Part shown: positions 37,426 through 49,233 of the stretch, one piece after another | Layout of the letters: the number at the start of each line of letters is the position of its first letter | Numbering within the stretch: position 1 is the stretch's first letter | Assembly (NCBI GenBank): GCA_020746875.1 | Contig: JAGTJL010000036.1 | Coordinates: 62,001-126,000 of the forward strand | DNA: 64,000 bases | Direction: 5' to 3' | From: Rhexocercosporidium sp. MPI-PUGE-AT-0058 | Taxonomy: Eukaryota > Ascomycota > Leotiomycetes > Helotiales | Notes under the pieces: generated by a model | The model's database searches: none | What the model was told of the DNA's origin: nothing | The model's input: only the letters and a program-made list of their open reading frames with translations | Program-made: the position numbers and the translations under genes

Positions 37426-38793
37426 TCAAGCGAGAGCCTTTAACCCCTCGTTCCCCACCCCCTCCGAAAGTTTCGCCTTCTTCTCCGCCTTCACTCTCAT
37501 ACTCTCCACCGCCCTCTTCTGCTGGAAGATCATCCCCAACCGTCCAGCCTCCTCCCAATTCCCTACCACAAATCCCTTCGCAGCCTCTAAATCCCACATC
37601 CCCTCCTCGTCCCTCTCAGCCTCCTTCAACGCCCTCCCCTCCCACATCTCACCTTCCATCAGAACAGCCTTAAGGAATCGTACGCTCGCAGCTCTAAACT
37701 GTGGATCGACATCCTCAGTCGGTACACTTCCTTTGATAACAACCCTCCACATCTCGTCCTTATGCCTTTCCATTTTCCACTCCTTCAACCTCGTCTCAAA
37801 CTCCTCTCTCACGCCAAATTTCTCGAATGCCTCGTCTCGGACTTGTTCCCTACTACTCTTCATCTCCAGGAACCTGCCTTGCTCTCTGCATTTTGGGACG
37901 AAATCATCTATCCACGTGCGGAAGATAGGTCGTTTATCCATCCGTTGGCGATCATTGTGCTTCAATTTCTTCTTTCCCGCCTCGCCGCCTTCTTGGCCTG
38001 CGTTGACATCCCCAGTGATTTCGACTGGAATCTCACCAACGACATCACCCTCCCCCTCTCCCTCCTCCAACTTCTCCTTAATCCAGAAAAGGCGACACCC
38101 AGCCGCATACTCAAACATCTCATCCTGACTCCCAAACCGCCTCCACCACCTCTCCGGATCCAGACCCAGGAATTCCAGGATCGTATTCGAGTCATCGGTC
38201 AGGAACACCATGCTCTTCTTGCGATCTAGGAGTTCGATCTCTGGGATACGGAGGAAGAGACCGAGATTGTTGACTGTGAGACCGAAGCGGCGGATTGTGC
38301 TTCCGAGGATGTTCCAGAGGTCGCCGTGGGCGGAGTGGAAGAGCTCCCAGTTGTATTGTTTGAGGGAGGGGAGGATGTGGATGTCGAGTTGGATGAATTT
38401 TGCTTTGCTTCCTTGTTCTCCTTCTTTGGTATCCTCATCCGGGTTTGAGTTTAGATTTGGGGGTGAGTTCTCGTCATGATCTTCAGGCCATGGGATAGCG
38501 AAATTCATGCCCTGCATACTCTGCCCTACGATCCATGCTTCAGCACCTAGTTCTTTCGCAATGGTCTCTGTGACGGTTGTTTTTGATGTCAGGGAGGGGT
38601 TGTAAGGTGATGTGAGCGGGCCATGGCAGAGGATGTCGATGTCTCCGAAATCAGCCTTGCCTGGTGCTTCGATGGGCGAGGAGACGTGGGTGAAATGTTT
38701 TTGGATTGTGGTAAGTGTTTGGGAGAGGATGAGGTTGTAGATGTGGGGTGGCATGCGAGGGGTGAAGAGGTCGCTGAAGGCTGAGCCGCCCAT
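37426..38793 (-). CDS. Nucleotidyltransferase-like fungal protein, 455 aa, single exon
   Basis: Intronless frame from the ATG at 38793 (MGGSAFSDLFTPRMPP) to the stop at 37426. The segment KADFGDIDILCHGPL (about 46-60) resembles the D-x-D metal-binding strand of nucleotidyltransferase-like folds, and QLDIHILP at about 136-143 could provide the third acidic residue. Between and after are conserved-looking blocks (GDLWNILGSTIRRFGLTVNNLGLFLRIPE; LGLDPERWWRRFGS; RPIFRTWIDDFVP). A Glu/Gly linker (EEGEGEGD) lies at about 243-250, and the C-terminus is strongly charged. Fungal proteins of this layout are annotated as hypothetical; substrate and role are unknown. Divergent from annexin across 1.3 kb. 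Confidence 0.75.
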   Translation of the reverse strand: MGGSAFSDLFTPRMPPHIYNLILSQTLTTIQKHFTHVSSPIEAPGKADFGDIDILCHGPLTSPYNPSLTSKTTVTETIAKELGAEAWIVGQSMQGMNFAIPWPEDHDENSPPNLNSNPDEDTKEGEQGSKAKFIQLDIHILPSLKQYNWELFHSAHGDLWNILGSTIRRFGLTVNNLGLFLRIPEIELLDRKKSMVFLTDDSNTILEFLGLDPERWWRRFGSQDEMFEYAAGCRLFWIKEKLEEGEGEGDVVGEIPVEITGDVNAGQEGGEAGKKKLKHNDRQRMDKRPIFRTWIDDFVPKCREQGRFLEMKSSREQVRDEAFEKFGVREEFETRLKEWKMERHKDEMWRVVIKGSVPTEDVDPQFRAASVRFLKAVLMEGEMWEGRALKEAERDEEGMWDLEAAKGFVVGNWEEAGRLGMIFQQKRAVESMRVKAEKKAKLSEGVGNEGLKALA

Positions 38794-40083
38794 TGCGAGG
38801 GGGGTGGTGATGGGAGGTGATGTGATGGTGATAAAGAGAATGGATTAGAAGGATGAGATGGAAAGGCTAACACATCGAAGTGTTGAGAGCAGGATCCCTC
38901 AGGAAGACGGCAGTAGCGTGACCTCTAGATGAGTCAAGAGGTCACGTTTGTTTGTTCGCTCACGCATGTGATCTGACGAATTAATGCACCGCGGTACAGT
39001 AGGTTGAGCAGACAGACCAGTGACTACGTTGAAAAATTCTCCAGACGGAGTTCTGCTCCCCTGGATAGTCAAAGCAAGGTGAAATAGGAAGGGAAGTGCA
39101 AACCCCCCAGGCTGGTATCGCGACACACGTGACACCACACAGTCACGTGTATGATTTCGCTTCAAAAAGTTTTGTTGCATATCGCAAAAAGTTGCCAGTC
39201 CCGACCGCATTGGGAAGGAAGGAGCCAGTCCCCTTCGCTTCGCTTGGTGAGTGATAAACAATTACAACACTTGATGGCGGATTAATCACCTCCTTTATTT
39301 TGGACCAATATTAGAAAGGCAGCCAGGTGAAGTCAATGATGATTAGTCTTCTTTAATTAGAACCGGAAATGGTAGAGCTGTGTTTATGATTGCAACGATG
39401 TGTAGGTATACTTCGTAGATAGATAGTCAGAAAGGTAGCCAGCCAGTCCTGAAATTACGTCACCTACGCGCCAGGGCCCCCGACTCAGCCTTGTCCCACC
39501 CCTTGTCCCACCTGTTTGTTCCATCTCAGTACTGTACAAAGCCACCTACCTCGAAATATCCCAAGTATGTATGCACTGCACTATCTCCCGATCGTTGCGT
39601 ATCTTGCCCAATCATTCATTCATCATCATCTTTAAAGCCGCCACAATAATCCTACCCAATATCTCCCCCCCGCCTGGCTACCCCCTGCAGCCAAGCCGCC
39701 GGCTGCAGTGGCTGACGCGCGCTGTGCAGTGCTGTGCCCCTCCCTCACACGGAACCCGTTTTCGTGCTACCAGACCAACTTCCACTTCCCCCTCTCCCCT
39801 CTATCCCGACCATTCAGCACTGCCCCTCGACGCCAGCTGGGCTGAAGGCAACAAAGGCAACGATAGACCACTAACAGAGCTTGAATTCTAGCTCGTTCCC
39901 ATTCACGTACGACGGCGGGGATACGAGACGACGGACATACATAAGGTCCAAGGAGCTGCGTTGCGCTTGCTTGCGCTTACTTTGCTACCCCTCTCCTCTT
40001 GCTCCTTCATTAACAACTCCCCCCGTCATTAAACAGGCAGATTCATACTCGCAGCTTTACAGACTCGCACAATACTCGAGACA
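38794..40083. promoter_or_regulatory. Divergent intergenic region (nucleotidyltransferase-like / annexin)
   Basis: 1.29 kb. A perfect 8-bp inverted repeat CTGCAGCC-N8-GGCTGCAG lies at 39685-39708, in a C-rich stretch some 375 bp before the annexin start. A C/T-rich leader (CTCTCCTCTTGCTCC) precedes the annexin ATG. No gene seen. Confidence 0.5.
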
Positions 40084-41783
40084 ATGGCATATCAACCTCC
40101 TTACGGTGCCCCTCCAGGCCAATATGGTGCCCCGCCCCCAGCTCGTGAGTTGGAATCCCAAGGAGCTGACAGCAGGAGCTGACAGGCCATGAGCAGATTC
40201 CCCTCAACCACCATATGGACAGCAACAATATGGTGCTCCTCCTCAGCAATACGGAGCTCCTCCACCGCAACAGCCGTACGGAGCTCCTCAACCACAACAG
40301 CAGTACGGTGCGCCGCCTCCACAGCAGCCGTAAGTTATTGGATCAGTTTGTTGGAGGATTCTGCGACACTCCAACATAATGCGCCCACACAATGGCTGAC
40401 TTCCAATCTCTAGATACGGTGCCCCTCCTCAACAACCCCCCTACGGACAGCAAGGCTATCAGCAGCCTCAGTATGGCGCCCCTCAGGGTCAATACCCTCC
40501 TCCTCAACAACAAGGTCAATATGGTGCTCCTCCTGGACCTCCACCTGGACAATACGCGCCTCCACAACAACCACCATACGGCCAACAAGGTCAATACCCC
40601 CCTCCTCAGCAACCCCCATATGGCCAACAGCCACAAGGATATCAACAACCTCCCTATGGCTCTCCAGCTCCAGCCCAAGGTGGATATGGTGCACCACCCC
40701 CTCAGCAATACCCACCACAACAAGGTTACGGAGCTCCTCAACAGCAATACTCCCAGCCTACCCCTCCATCCATGGGTTACGGTCCTGCGCAACACATCCC
40801 GTATGACGGTATCGCAGACGCCGAAGCTCTCAAGAAAGCCATGAAGGGATTCGGAACCAACGAGAAACTCCTCATCCAAACCCTGGCCGACAAAGACCCC
40901 CTTCAAGTTGCCGTCATCCAGAAAGTCTACCAAGATCGCTTCAAGAAGAACCTCATCAATGAGGTTAAGGGTGAAGTCAGTGGGGCGTTCGAAGATGGAC
41001 TCACGGCAATCATCCGCGGCCCATTGGCACAAGATGTACTCCTCTTGTTCCAAGCCATGGATGGACCAGGCACAAAAGAGACCGTTCTCAATGATGTTCT
41101 CCTGGGTCGCTCCAACGCAGATATGAAAGCCATCAAAGAGGCATATTACAAGACATTCCGCCGGGTTCTCGAAACTGACATCAAAGCCGATTTGAGCATG
41201 AAGACCGAGCGCCATTTCCTCATGGTTCTAGCTGCAAATCGGAATGAGGAGTCCACTCCCGTCATCCCACAGCAAATCGAGCAGGATGTCTTGGAGCTCT
41301 ATAAGGCGACTGAAGGAAAGACAGGCACGGATGAGTTGTTGGTATGCCAGATCATGACGCAGAGAAGCAATGCGCAGATCGCGGCAATCGCCCATACATA
41401 CAAGCAGAAATACCAACGCGATCTCGAGACTGTGATTAAGAAGGTACCTTCCCATCTGACTCCCCACCCTTCCAAACAGAGCTAATATGATACGCAAGGA
41501 ATTCTCCGGTCACATGGAAGACGCACTGCTCTACCAGCTCCGCACCGGTGTCGACAAAGCCATGCGCGACGCCGTCCTCCTCGAAGAAACCATGTCCGGC
41601 GCAGGGACTAAGGATAATCTCCTCGTCAACCGCGTCATCCGTGCGCATTGGGATAGGAATCATATGTCGCAGGTTAAGGGCGCGTATAAGGCTCGATTCC
41701 ATCGGGATCTGGCGAGTAGGATTAAGAGTGAGACGAGCGGTGACTATGAGAAATTGATGATTGCTTGTATTGGGGAGAGATAA
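40084..41783 (+). CDS. Annexin with long Pro/Gln/Tyr/Gly-rich N-terminal domain, 502 aa
   Basis: Calcium-dependent phospholipid-binding protein. Exons: 40084-40144, 40197-40329, 40414-41443 and 41499-41783. The first 185 residues are imperfect repeats of QYGAPP, QQPPYGQQ and GQYPPPQQ, like the disordered heads of annexins A7 and A11. Four annexin repeats follow, with the calcium-loop GxGT pattern: MKGFGTNEKLL, MDGPGTKETVL, TEGKTGTDELL (one extra residue) and MSGAGTKDNLL. The loops of repeats 1, 2 and 4 look intact; repeat 3 is altered. Both first introns lie inside the repetitive head. Fungal annexins have been linked to membrane traffic and secretory vesicles; the head suggests phase separation or partner binding, which is inference. 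Confidence 0.95.
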
Positions 41784-42318
41784 TGGATGGGAAACAGGGA
41801 GTTGGGAAGGGAAGGGAAGGAAGGGTTATGAATCGATGAATTTGGGAAGGAAAGGAAGGAGGATAAGGGATGGTGGATAGTGAATGGATGCAATGAAGGG
41901 GGAAGGATGATTAATTCATACGTTCGTCTAGTAAGTAATAGATGCATGCATGCTTCTATGCCTACTTTGCCGTTTGGGATCTCACTAGGTGGTACGCTTG
42001 GTTTTAGGAGCACAAACACGCCTCTTTTTTTTTCTTTTTTTGCTTGGATAGGATAGGATAGGAATTTGATACCAGCAGTGCAGTCGCTTCTCAAATGCAT
42101 CCTCCCTCTCGCTCTCTCTCTCTCCGGATTCGGTTTCCTTTATTCGAGTCACTTTTGGAGGGAAAAAAAGGGAAGAAATAAAAATCTTTTCTTTTACCAC
42201 ACCACTGTCTGTCTCTTGTGTGTGAAACACTTTTATTTTCCCGTGATGTCGCGGTGAGGAGTGACGAGGTGGGATTTTGCGGCGGGTGGGTGAGCGGGTA
42301 GGAAGGAGTGGTGTAGAG

Positions 42319-42341
42319 TGGAGTAGAGTAGAGTAGAGTAG
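42319..42341. repeat. (GAGTA)n pentanucleotide microsatellite
   Basis: About four GAGTA units in tandem, with an imperfect copy (TAGAGTG) just before. Confidence 0.9.
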
Positions 42342-43060
42342 AAGGGAAGGGAAGGAATTACCCACGACAAGATCTACACCGATAGTAGAAAACGACGCAG
42401 GGAAATATTTTTTTTTCGTAAGTTACTGGTGGACTGTATAGTAGCTCATCATCGTCGTCGTCGTCTTTGTATGAGCCACTGAGGTAAGTAGGTGAGAGTG
42501 AGGAGGTTTTGGTGTGGTGATGGTGGCGAGTGGTGGGTGGGTGGTGGTTTAGGAATCTCTCTGTTGCGGGTTTGTGGTTGTGGTTGGGTTGCGATGGCGA
42601 GCGAGGAAGAGGGCAGGTAGGTAGGTAGCTGGAAACATTAGACCTTGTGATGGGATGGATGAGGAGGCGGCATCATTCATGATGCCCTTTTTGGTGTTTA
42701 TTTGGATCTTGATTTTGGTTTGACCTTGTAGGACAGGGTGTTTATATTATTACAGACCTTCGGTCTTAAATGGCTTGGTGGTAGCTGGGGAGGCGGAGAT
42801 GTGGACGGAAAGTAGGTTGGTATATTCCAAGACACATCCTTGAAGTGATTCGCTGGATGCTGATCTGTATGAATAGTTTCGCTGTTCAACTTCTATGACT
42901 TGTTATATATATCTGTATATATAGCATTCTCCTGGAGCTCCTTCTCCCGCCACAGAAATTGACAGAGTGGCCCCTGGACAGTTTATTGTGCTTCGGGATT
43001 GGCGTGAGATTCTTTTCTTGGGTCCTGAGGGGGATGAGAGGGTTGATTGAGAGGTTGCTT

Positions 43061-43083
43061 TGTGTGTGTGTGTGTGTGTGTGT
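43061..43083. repeat. (TG)11 dinucleotide microsatellite
   Basis: Uninterrupted TG run of about 23 bp, then TTGTAGG. Confidence 0.97.
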
Positions 43084-45937
43084 TGTAGGTGAAGAGGGCA
43101 TGACATAGACGGGCAAAGGTTGGAGAGAGCGAGCGAATGATGGTGTGCAGTTATTTAAGTATTGTGAATGATGGAGGAAGATTTCTTGACGATGATATTT
43201 GTTGCGATGACGACTTGGAATTGACAAAAGCAAGTAAAAGGAAATATCTGAACATTTGACGAAGAGAAGAATATTGAGGCGGTCTCAAAAGACATGATTG
43301 AAAAGTGAAATGCTACCATGGAGCGAGGAGATTGAGTAAGGGTGTGAGGGGGCGAAGGACAGCGAGCTTGGATCTCACCTCACCCTGCAGCTACAATGTC
43401 GTTGATGGAATTGTGGTTGATTTCTTGTTATTCTAATCGCGGAAGAGACATTTTATACCTAGGTACCAACTCCCCATGAAGGTGGAAAACGTGGCTTAGT
43501 TGAGGCCAACTTTCAAAACTTGTAATCTTTCCAGTGTTGCATTCACACTACGTAATCGATTGATTTGAAAAGGCTCATGGAGCTTGATTGAGGTTTAGGA
43601 TTTACTCGTATTCTATATAATGATCTAGTTTCACGATTAGTTTCACGATGGTGGGGAGGTAGGTGAATTGGATGGTAATAAAGACGAGAACACTAGGTTC
43701 TGAAAGAAATTCTGTTGACGAAATTGAGATGCAGGGATAATTATGGTATTAGAAAGGGGCTTCTGCTAAGATCAGTCTCCTACAACTGGAGGATGAGACC
43801 AAACCAATAATTTATCTTGCAGTTGAAAGGAGAGAACAGTCGTAGTTTGAGGATGTGTACATGACAGCGGCTACTTATCTGACAACACTCATCAGAACTT
43901 ACATCTCCTGCTTCAAAGAGAATTAGTAGGATACCTAGAAAGCTTTCTATACGTACATACTCAGATGCGGAGGTAGATCTGCCTTGGAGTTACTACGGTG
44001 GGAGAGTATTTGGATCTGACGACGCCAAAACCTTCAATCAAAGCATGCAGTCCGTCATCCTGCATTTGGAGTTGCGAGGGGTAGAGAGTTCAATGCTTTT
44101 ATAGAAATGACGGTAGTGAAGAGAAAGACAATTACGGAAGAAAGAGGGCATTAATGCATAGCACTCGAGCTGAAATTGAAGCAAACCTTTGAATCAAAAG
44201 AATCGCAGAGAGAGGGCGAGTGAATGCGGAGAGGTAAAGCGGATACAAGGAACCCCCTCCAATCTTTGATAAACAACATGGACGTTATTCTGCCCAAGAC
44301 TAAAGTAGTCCGCAGCGCACACCTGAGATCCGAGTTCGGTGGACGATGGATCGTTTCATTTCATCTATATCTTTGGATCGAAGGGCTGTTGCTAAGCTTT
44401 GATCAGACTGGAAGAACTCTTGATCTCCACAGTCGAATTCTAGCAGAAATTCCTGCTAGAGAGCAACAGCCTGGCTGCTTTCTTGGACAGGAGAATGTCG
44501 CTGTAGGACTTATTGGGGCTATAATTTAAGGAAGTGTCTGGGAGCTGTTGCTTGGGAGCAGCCTTAACGAGTTATGTCACAACAGCAGAAAAATGAATAC
44601 TTATATCAGGAGCAAGTTGCTTCTGTCGGACTTACCTAAGCTTTCTACAATATATGTAGACTACTACGCAAAAGCTCTCATGAGTGTTATGTTTGTACTA
44701 CAGGAGAGTCTCAAAGCTTGCGGTCTCACATGTCGATGACGATTTACTATTGCAAGATGTTCCGTTCCTTTCGCAACGGTTTTCTCTATGCGCCCTTGCT
44801 TCTTTGCACCAACCCTTCTTGTAAGACCTTCCGTTTCTTTGACACAGCATCGTTTCTTCGTGGTTTCATTACCCTAATCCGAAAGCTTTTGTAGGACATT
44901 TCGCTTGGTCGGTCTAGCCTCTCCTTGTTGTGCGCCTTCTGTCATGTATCTGCGATCTACGCTCTCATCATCCTTCAGAGCTCGTGCCTCGCTCATTTTC
45001 TACCATGCGCAGCGCCTGAATCCTTTTTGATTCGTGGTTCTGATCGTGATGATAAATTGTAGTGAGGAATGTTTAGAGAATGGCATGAGTTTCGAGCCAG
45101 TCGAGGGATCTTTGAAGGCTGGCTGGTATATGGTAACTTCTGCTGGGGCGAAATAGTGCTGATATCTGTGCTGGTATAGAGCTTGAAAGGTTAGCAAATG
45201 ATTTAAAATAGCATCATGAAACAGACAATAAATGCCTTCTTAGGGATGGTGACATGGACCTCCCGGCACAGAGAAGGAGACCGTTGGGTGGGGGCAACGA
45301 GTCTGACTGTCCTCAGGAACCGTAGGAGTTGGTTTGTTGTTAAACTAACGACAAGCGCACTAGGAGCGTCATCTAATTTGCTTGAGGTTGGTTAAATGAT
45401 CACCTGCGCCTTCTTTAAAGAGTCGACTGCTTATCGTGAATTCTGCGGTCGTGTTCACCTTCTCGAATTCTACAAGCACAAACTGTTTTTGTACGAACGC
45501 CATAGTAGATTCTCTCAAGACACCCCTTGATGCCTTATGACGTTGAATGTATATATCTCTAGACCTAGAAGGTAAAAATAAATCACTTTCCAGCATTCCA
45601 AAATATATACTACAGCCATGTCCAAGGAGAAAAGTTAGGGCCTCGAAAAACTCTGACGCGTTGTTGATAATTAAGCGAACACGCTAGTTCGAACACGTCT
45701 GTCGCTGTTCCCACCACACCACAACTTGGAGATCAAGTACCTACTCTTGTCGCCAAGAAAATGTCATTTTTTGGTCTTGCGTCTTTAGGAAATAGTCCTC
45801 AAACTTTGGTCTACAGTCGCTCATTGCATTGCATTGCTCCCAAGTCATCCAATCTCTTGTGAAAGCAAGAACCTGTTCCGTCCTCCGCCAAACGTCAATA
45901 ATCCACCCCAATCTCAACGCCAAAGTCAGCTAATAGC

Positions 45938-47229
45938 ATGGGTGTCTCAGAGAAGATGAATTTAGATAAGTCAAATACGGGTTGGGTCAAGGGAAAGCAT
46001 AAGTATCGTGGTGCTGGCATGCAAGGACCAAGAGTAGGTGCCATTCGCAGAGCCATTCTCAAACACGTCAGCGTTGGACCTAGCCCTGCGATTTTCTCCG
46101 CCGAGCTCTATGCTGTTTCTTCTGAGGCGGTCTTGAATGGAACTCTGCAAGGTATATTCTCGAATTTCACTGCCACGCCGAGGAATCTGCTAACCTTAAA
46201 TCCAGAGAACGAGGAAGTAAACACCAAGAAAGGTACGCCGCCCTAAATTCTCTGTTCAAGATTAGACCGTCTTGATATGTTACCCGATAAACTTTCGCCA
46301 CCGTGTTCTTCCTTCTTCCATGCCTCCTTCCCTCTCAAGGTAGCTTCACTGACTATAACACAGGCCAAACCACTCCCCTGTCTTCTAATGGGCTTCAACA
46401 CCGCAGCATCTTGCACCCAAAGCTCCCAGTTGAGATTACGCTTCACATCTTTACACTTGCCGTCACCCATCACACACTTCTCAAGCTTTGGCCAGTAGCT
46501 TGCAATGGCCCTGAGAGATTCCTCCATGTCGATGACACTATCCGCAATGTCTACCCAGGATACAAGCAACCCCTGGCTGTTACAGCGGCTATCAACTTGG
46601 CTTTGGTTTCCAAGGCAGTCAACAACCTCGTCGTCGGAGAGAAATTGCTCTACAAGAATAACGCTTTCACATTCGTTGGTGCTGAGTACATGCTCAAGTA
46701 CTTGGGATCCATTACGCCCGAGCGTCGCAAGCCCATCAAGTCCATCAAGTTCACTCTTGATGCCGGTCTCTACTTCGCCAACCCTGGTGCTGCGCTCTTG
46801 ATGCTCGGAGCCTGCAGCGGATTGAAGCACCTCACCATGAACGCTAGTCTCCTGTTCAGCTTCCTAGCTAAGCCAAACGCAAACACCTTTAGAAAGATTC
46901 CAGGCATGGATATCTTGCGCTCTATCCGCAACCTGAAGACCTTCAAGCTGGTCGTCAGCGGAAACCAGGACGAGTACTTCAAGTTTCACACTAACGTCCA
47001 CGTCTATGCGCGAGCTGTGAGTGGTGGAATACAATCGATGACTGCCAATACAATGAAGGCTGTGGATATGGAGTTGGCGGAGATTGAGAAGGACATTCGT
47101 GAGGTTGTTTGTTCTCAGGGACCTGACTTGCTCAATGTTTCCGAAGCAGAGATCGATCTGGGCATGGCTGAGATCAAGCTCATCAGACGTTACGACCCGC
47201 CTCCTTTCACCAATACCAAACTTGATTAG
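45938..47229 (+). CDS. F-box-like / uncharacterised protein, 394 aa, two exons
   Basis: Exons 45938-46232 and 46340-47229; a 107-nt intron joins NTKKG to SFTDYNTGQTTPL in frame. The N-terminal 98 residues are basic and open with MGVSEKMNLDKSNTGWVKGKHK. The segment HPKLPVEITLHIFTLAV (about 128-144) resembles the start of an F-box (LPxEIxxxIF), which would bind Skp1 in an SCF ubiquitin ligase. It is followed by LALVSKAVNNLV and LLYKNNAFTFVG, a pattern common in fungal F-box-like proteins. The C-terminal part (GACSGLKHLTMN and beyond) could be leucine-rich but has no clear repeats. Family call is moderate; substrate unknown. Confidence 0.65.
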
Positions 47230-47432
47230 GCTCTTCATGCTCAGGATTGGATGGATCATTGAAGTCTCACTCATCTGGGGATATCAGGGAGGGCATAAAG
47301 TGGTTGGATTCGAATCCTGTAGTTGTGGATACATCCCGAAGATAACAGCAAGGAGATTTGGGTACTTCTGAAATTTCTTCAAGATTTGCTGCTTAGTAGA
47401 TCGCGAACAAATAATACACAGTTGTGTCTCTC

Positions 47433-48607
47433 TCATGCTTTCTTCGTACTTTTGTCTGCCAACATATGTTCTCTGAGAAGCCACACACCAGCCACTGTTG
47501 CAGCCGGGCCAAACAAGACCGTAGTCACAGTCATTTGAAACGCAATTTCCCCCGTTGACAAATCTGCTTTTCCTAGATGCTTCAAATCCCACATAGCACC
47601 CCAAGCAGAGGCAAGTGCAGCAGCGAAGATAATCAATCCATCGACCTGGAAGATATAATGAAGACACCCAGCCATAGTAAAGCGATCTTCTAGAGGTACT
47701 CGAAGGAAGGCGTGAACGAATGAGATCTGTGGGACTTTTGCCGATATGCAGAGGACCATGGTGACGATATGCACCGTTGCACAAACGGCGAAGGCAGTGA
47801 TGTACACTCGGTGCAGATGCTTGAGGTTCGTTTGAGACTTGTTGATATTTGGCGATGCTTGTTCATTCCCAATTGCTTTTGAGATGATGACAAGGAGGGC
47901 GTTGACGTATATAGGGCAGGGTTGCCAGAAAGCGATCAGAGCTTGATGGATCTTCAGTCCGGGATCTGGGAAGGGGATGTATATCGCCAGTGTTGGCAGA
48001 AGATATCCAAGCACTAGAGCCGGAAGTAGTGCTTTGGCGTACGAGGTGTCTAACAGTCTCGATGCTGGTGACCAGGTGCTCTCTTTGGCGGAGTTCCTGA
48101 AGAATAGCACGTACCACAATGGGATCACAACTGCCCCTCCAATAGTTTGGTAGAAGAGTGCCCAGATGGAAGTCCTATCAGTAATAGTTTAGCAATTATT
48201 CTTCATTCTGTCAGGATTAGAGACGAAGTTTACCAAGTAATAAAAGATGAAGCATTCCCCTTCCTCCCAGCCTCCACAGACCAAATCGAGAGGATGGAGA
48301 AGCAGGACACTAAGAAGTAAATCTGCTGGACCTGGGAATTTACGTCCCACCCCGCCGCTCCTGGCAAGAAAGCAGCGACAAAGAACCCTAGACCGTGGTC
48401 GAGCGATGCGATTCCGGTGTAATTCGTTCGGAGGGTTTCATCGTTGTCAGGGAATTTGAGCGTGGTTGTGACGGTTGTCATGGGTTTAGAGACCCGACTT
48501 GCTATGTCGCTCAACCTCATTTCTTTCAATGCGATTAGAGATAGAGAGATGAAGAACGCAGTGGCGGCATGGCCTTTCCAGCCTCGGGAGAGTATTTTTT
48601 CGGCCAT
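47433..48607 (-). CDS. Multi-pass membrane protein, PaxA/AtmA-like appearance, about 371 aa
   Basis: Exons 48607-48234 and 48174-47433 join FITW to TSIWALFYQTIGG through a 59-nt intron. Roughly eight or nine hydrophobic segments can be seen, for example HAATAFFISLSLIAL, HGLGFFVAAFLPGAAG, IYFLVSCFSILSIW, PALVLGYLLPTLAIYI and a last one at TVLFGPAATVAGVWLL. It ends with a basic tail, DKSTKKA. Size, number of spans and the charged loop (INKSQTNLKHLHR) resemble integral membrane proteins of fungal meroterpenoid/indole-diterpene clusters (PaxA/AtmA group), some relatives of which are membrane cyclases. That likeness is from memory and not certain. The first ATG at 48607 may not be the true start: the same frame runs upstream without ATG (HHPIGSI), so a first exon may be missing. 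Divergent from a Zn2Cys6 regulator. Confidence 0.6.
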
Positions 48608-49233
48608 AATGCTGCCGATGGGATGGTGCACTGCTTGATGAGTCTTGACTTGACGTGGATGGAGCCAGACTCTGCTGCCAGCTGGAATGCAACGTATTTA
48701 ATCACAATATATATGGCAGCAGGCCAATGATCTAAGTGGGTGAGCTTGAGAGAATAGCTTCTTATCTACACATTGACTGCGGAGAGGTATTGATGCACAC
48801 GGAGACCGCGGAGATAGTATATCGTAAGCATAGTGAAGTCTTGAAGTTGTGCCCCTATTTCATATGAGAATGCGGCACAGTCTAGAGAGAATCGAGCCAG
48901 TCAAATCTCATCATGGCCCACTATTTGCTTGGCTATGCTTGGCTTTAAGCTGGACGATTGAACATTTTCTCTGGATTCACTCGAATATAATTCAGACGGT
49001 CAGGGAGTATGAGAAGAATCATATTTGAAGTTTTGTTATCGTTCAATAATTTCATCGCCTTAGCAGGTGTGATGATGCTGCTCCGTGGAAATGAAAATCT
49101 GACTCGGGATTTGCTGATAGCCACCCCACTTTCTAACATTGACGGAAAGCCGAAATGATATTTAATCAATTCAATCCATAAGCTCAGAGCATGCACAAGA
49201 GAAAGAGGGCTATGAAGTCGTGGAGACTATGAA
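48608..49233. promoter_or_regulatory. Divergent promoter region (membrane protein / Zn2Cys6 regulator)
   Basis: 626 bp between the two starts. A/T-rich in the first half (TCACAATATATATGG near 48700). No clear CGG-N-CCG-type binding pair was spotted by eye. Confidence 0.45.

Larger units (their letters stand above)
41784..45937. other. Gene-free tract of about 4.2 kb with many simple repeats
   Basis: Between annexin and the F-box-like gene, both on plus. The first kilobase after annexin is purine-rich (GGAAGG), with poly-T (42026-42042), CT (about 42107-42123) and GTC (42448-42465) runs. No open frame has protein-like character (44224-44529 is the longest ATG frame and looks random). It could hold a long 3' UTR of annexin or a non-coding RNA; nothing further seen. 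Confidence 0.55.

Noticed and set aside
40343..41215. 290-codon minus-strand frame opposite annexin
   Set aside because: Antisense shadow of the annexin repeats and Pro/Gln head; composition mirrors the coding strand.
44224..44529. 101-codon plus-strand frame in the 4 kb gene-free tract
   Set aside because: No start context, no homology-like features and no neighbouring exons.
47309..47320. GGATTCGAATCC as a tRNA T-loop
   Set aside because: It is a simple palindrome; flanks do not form a cloverleaf.
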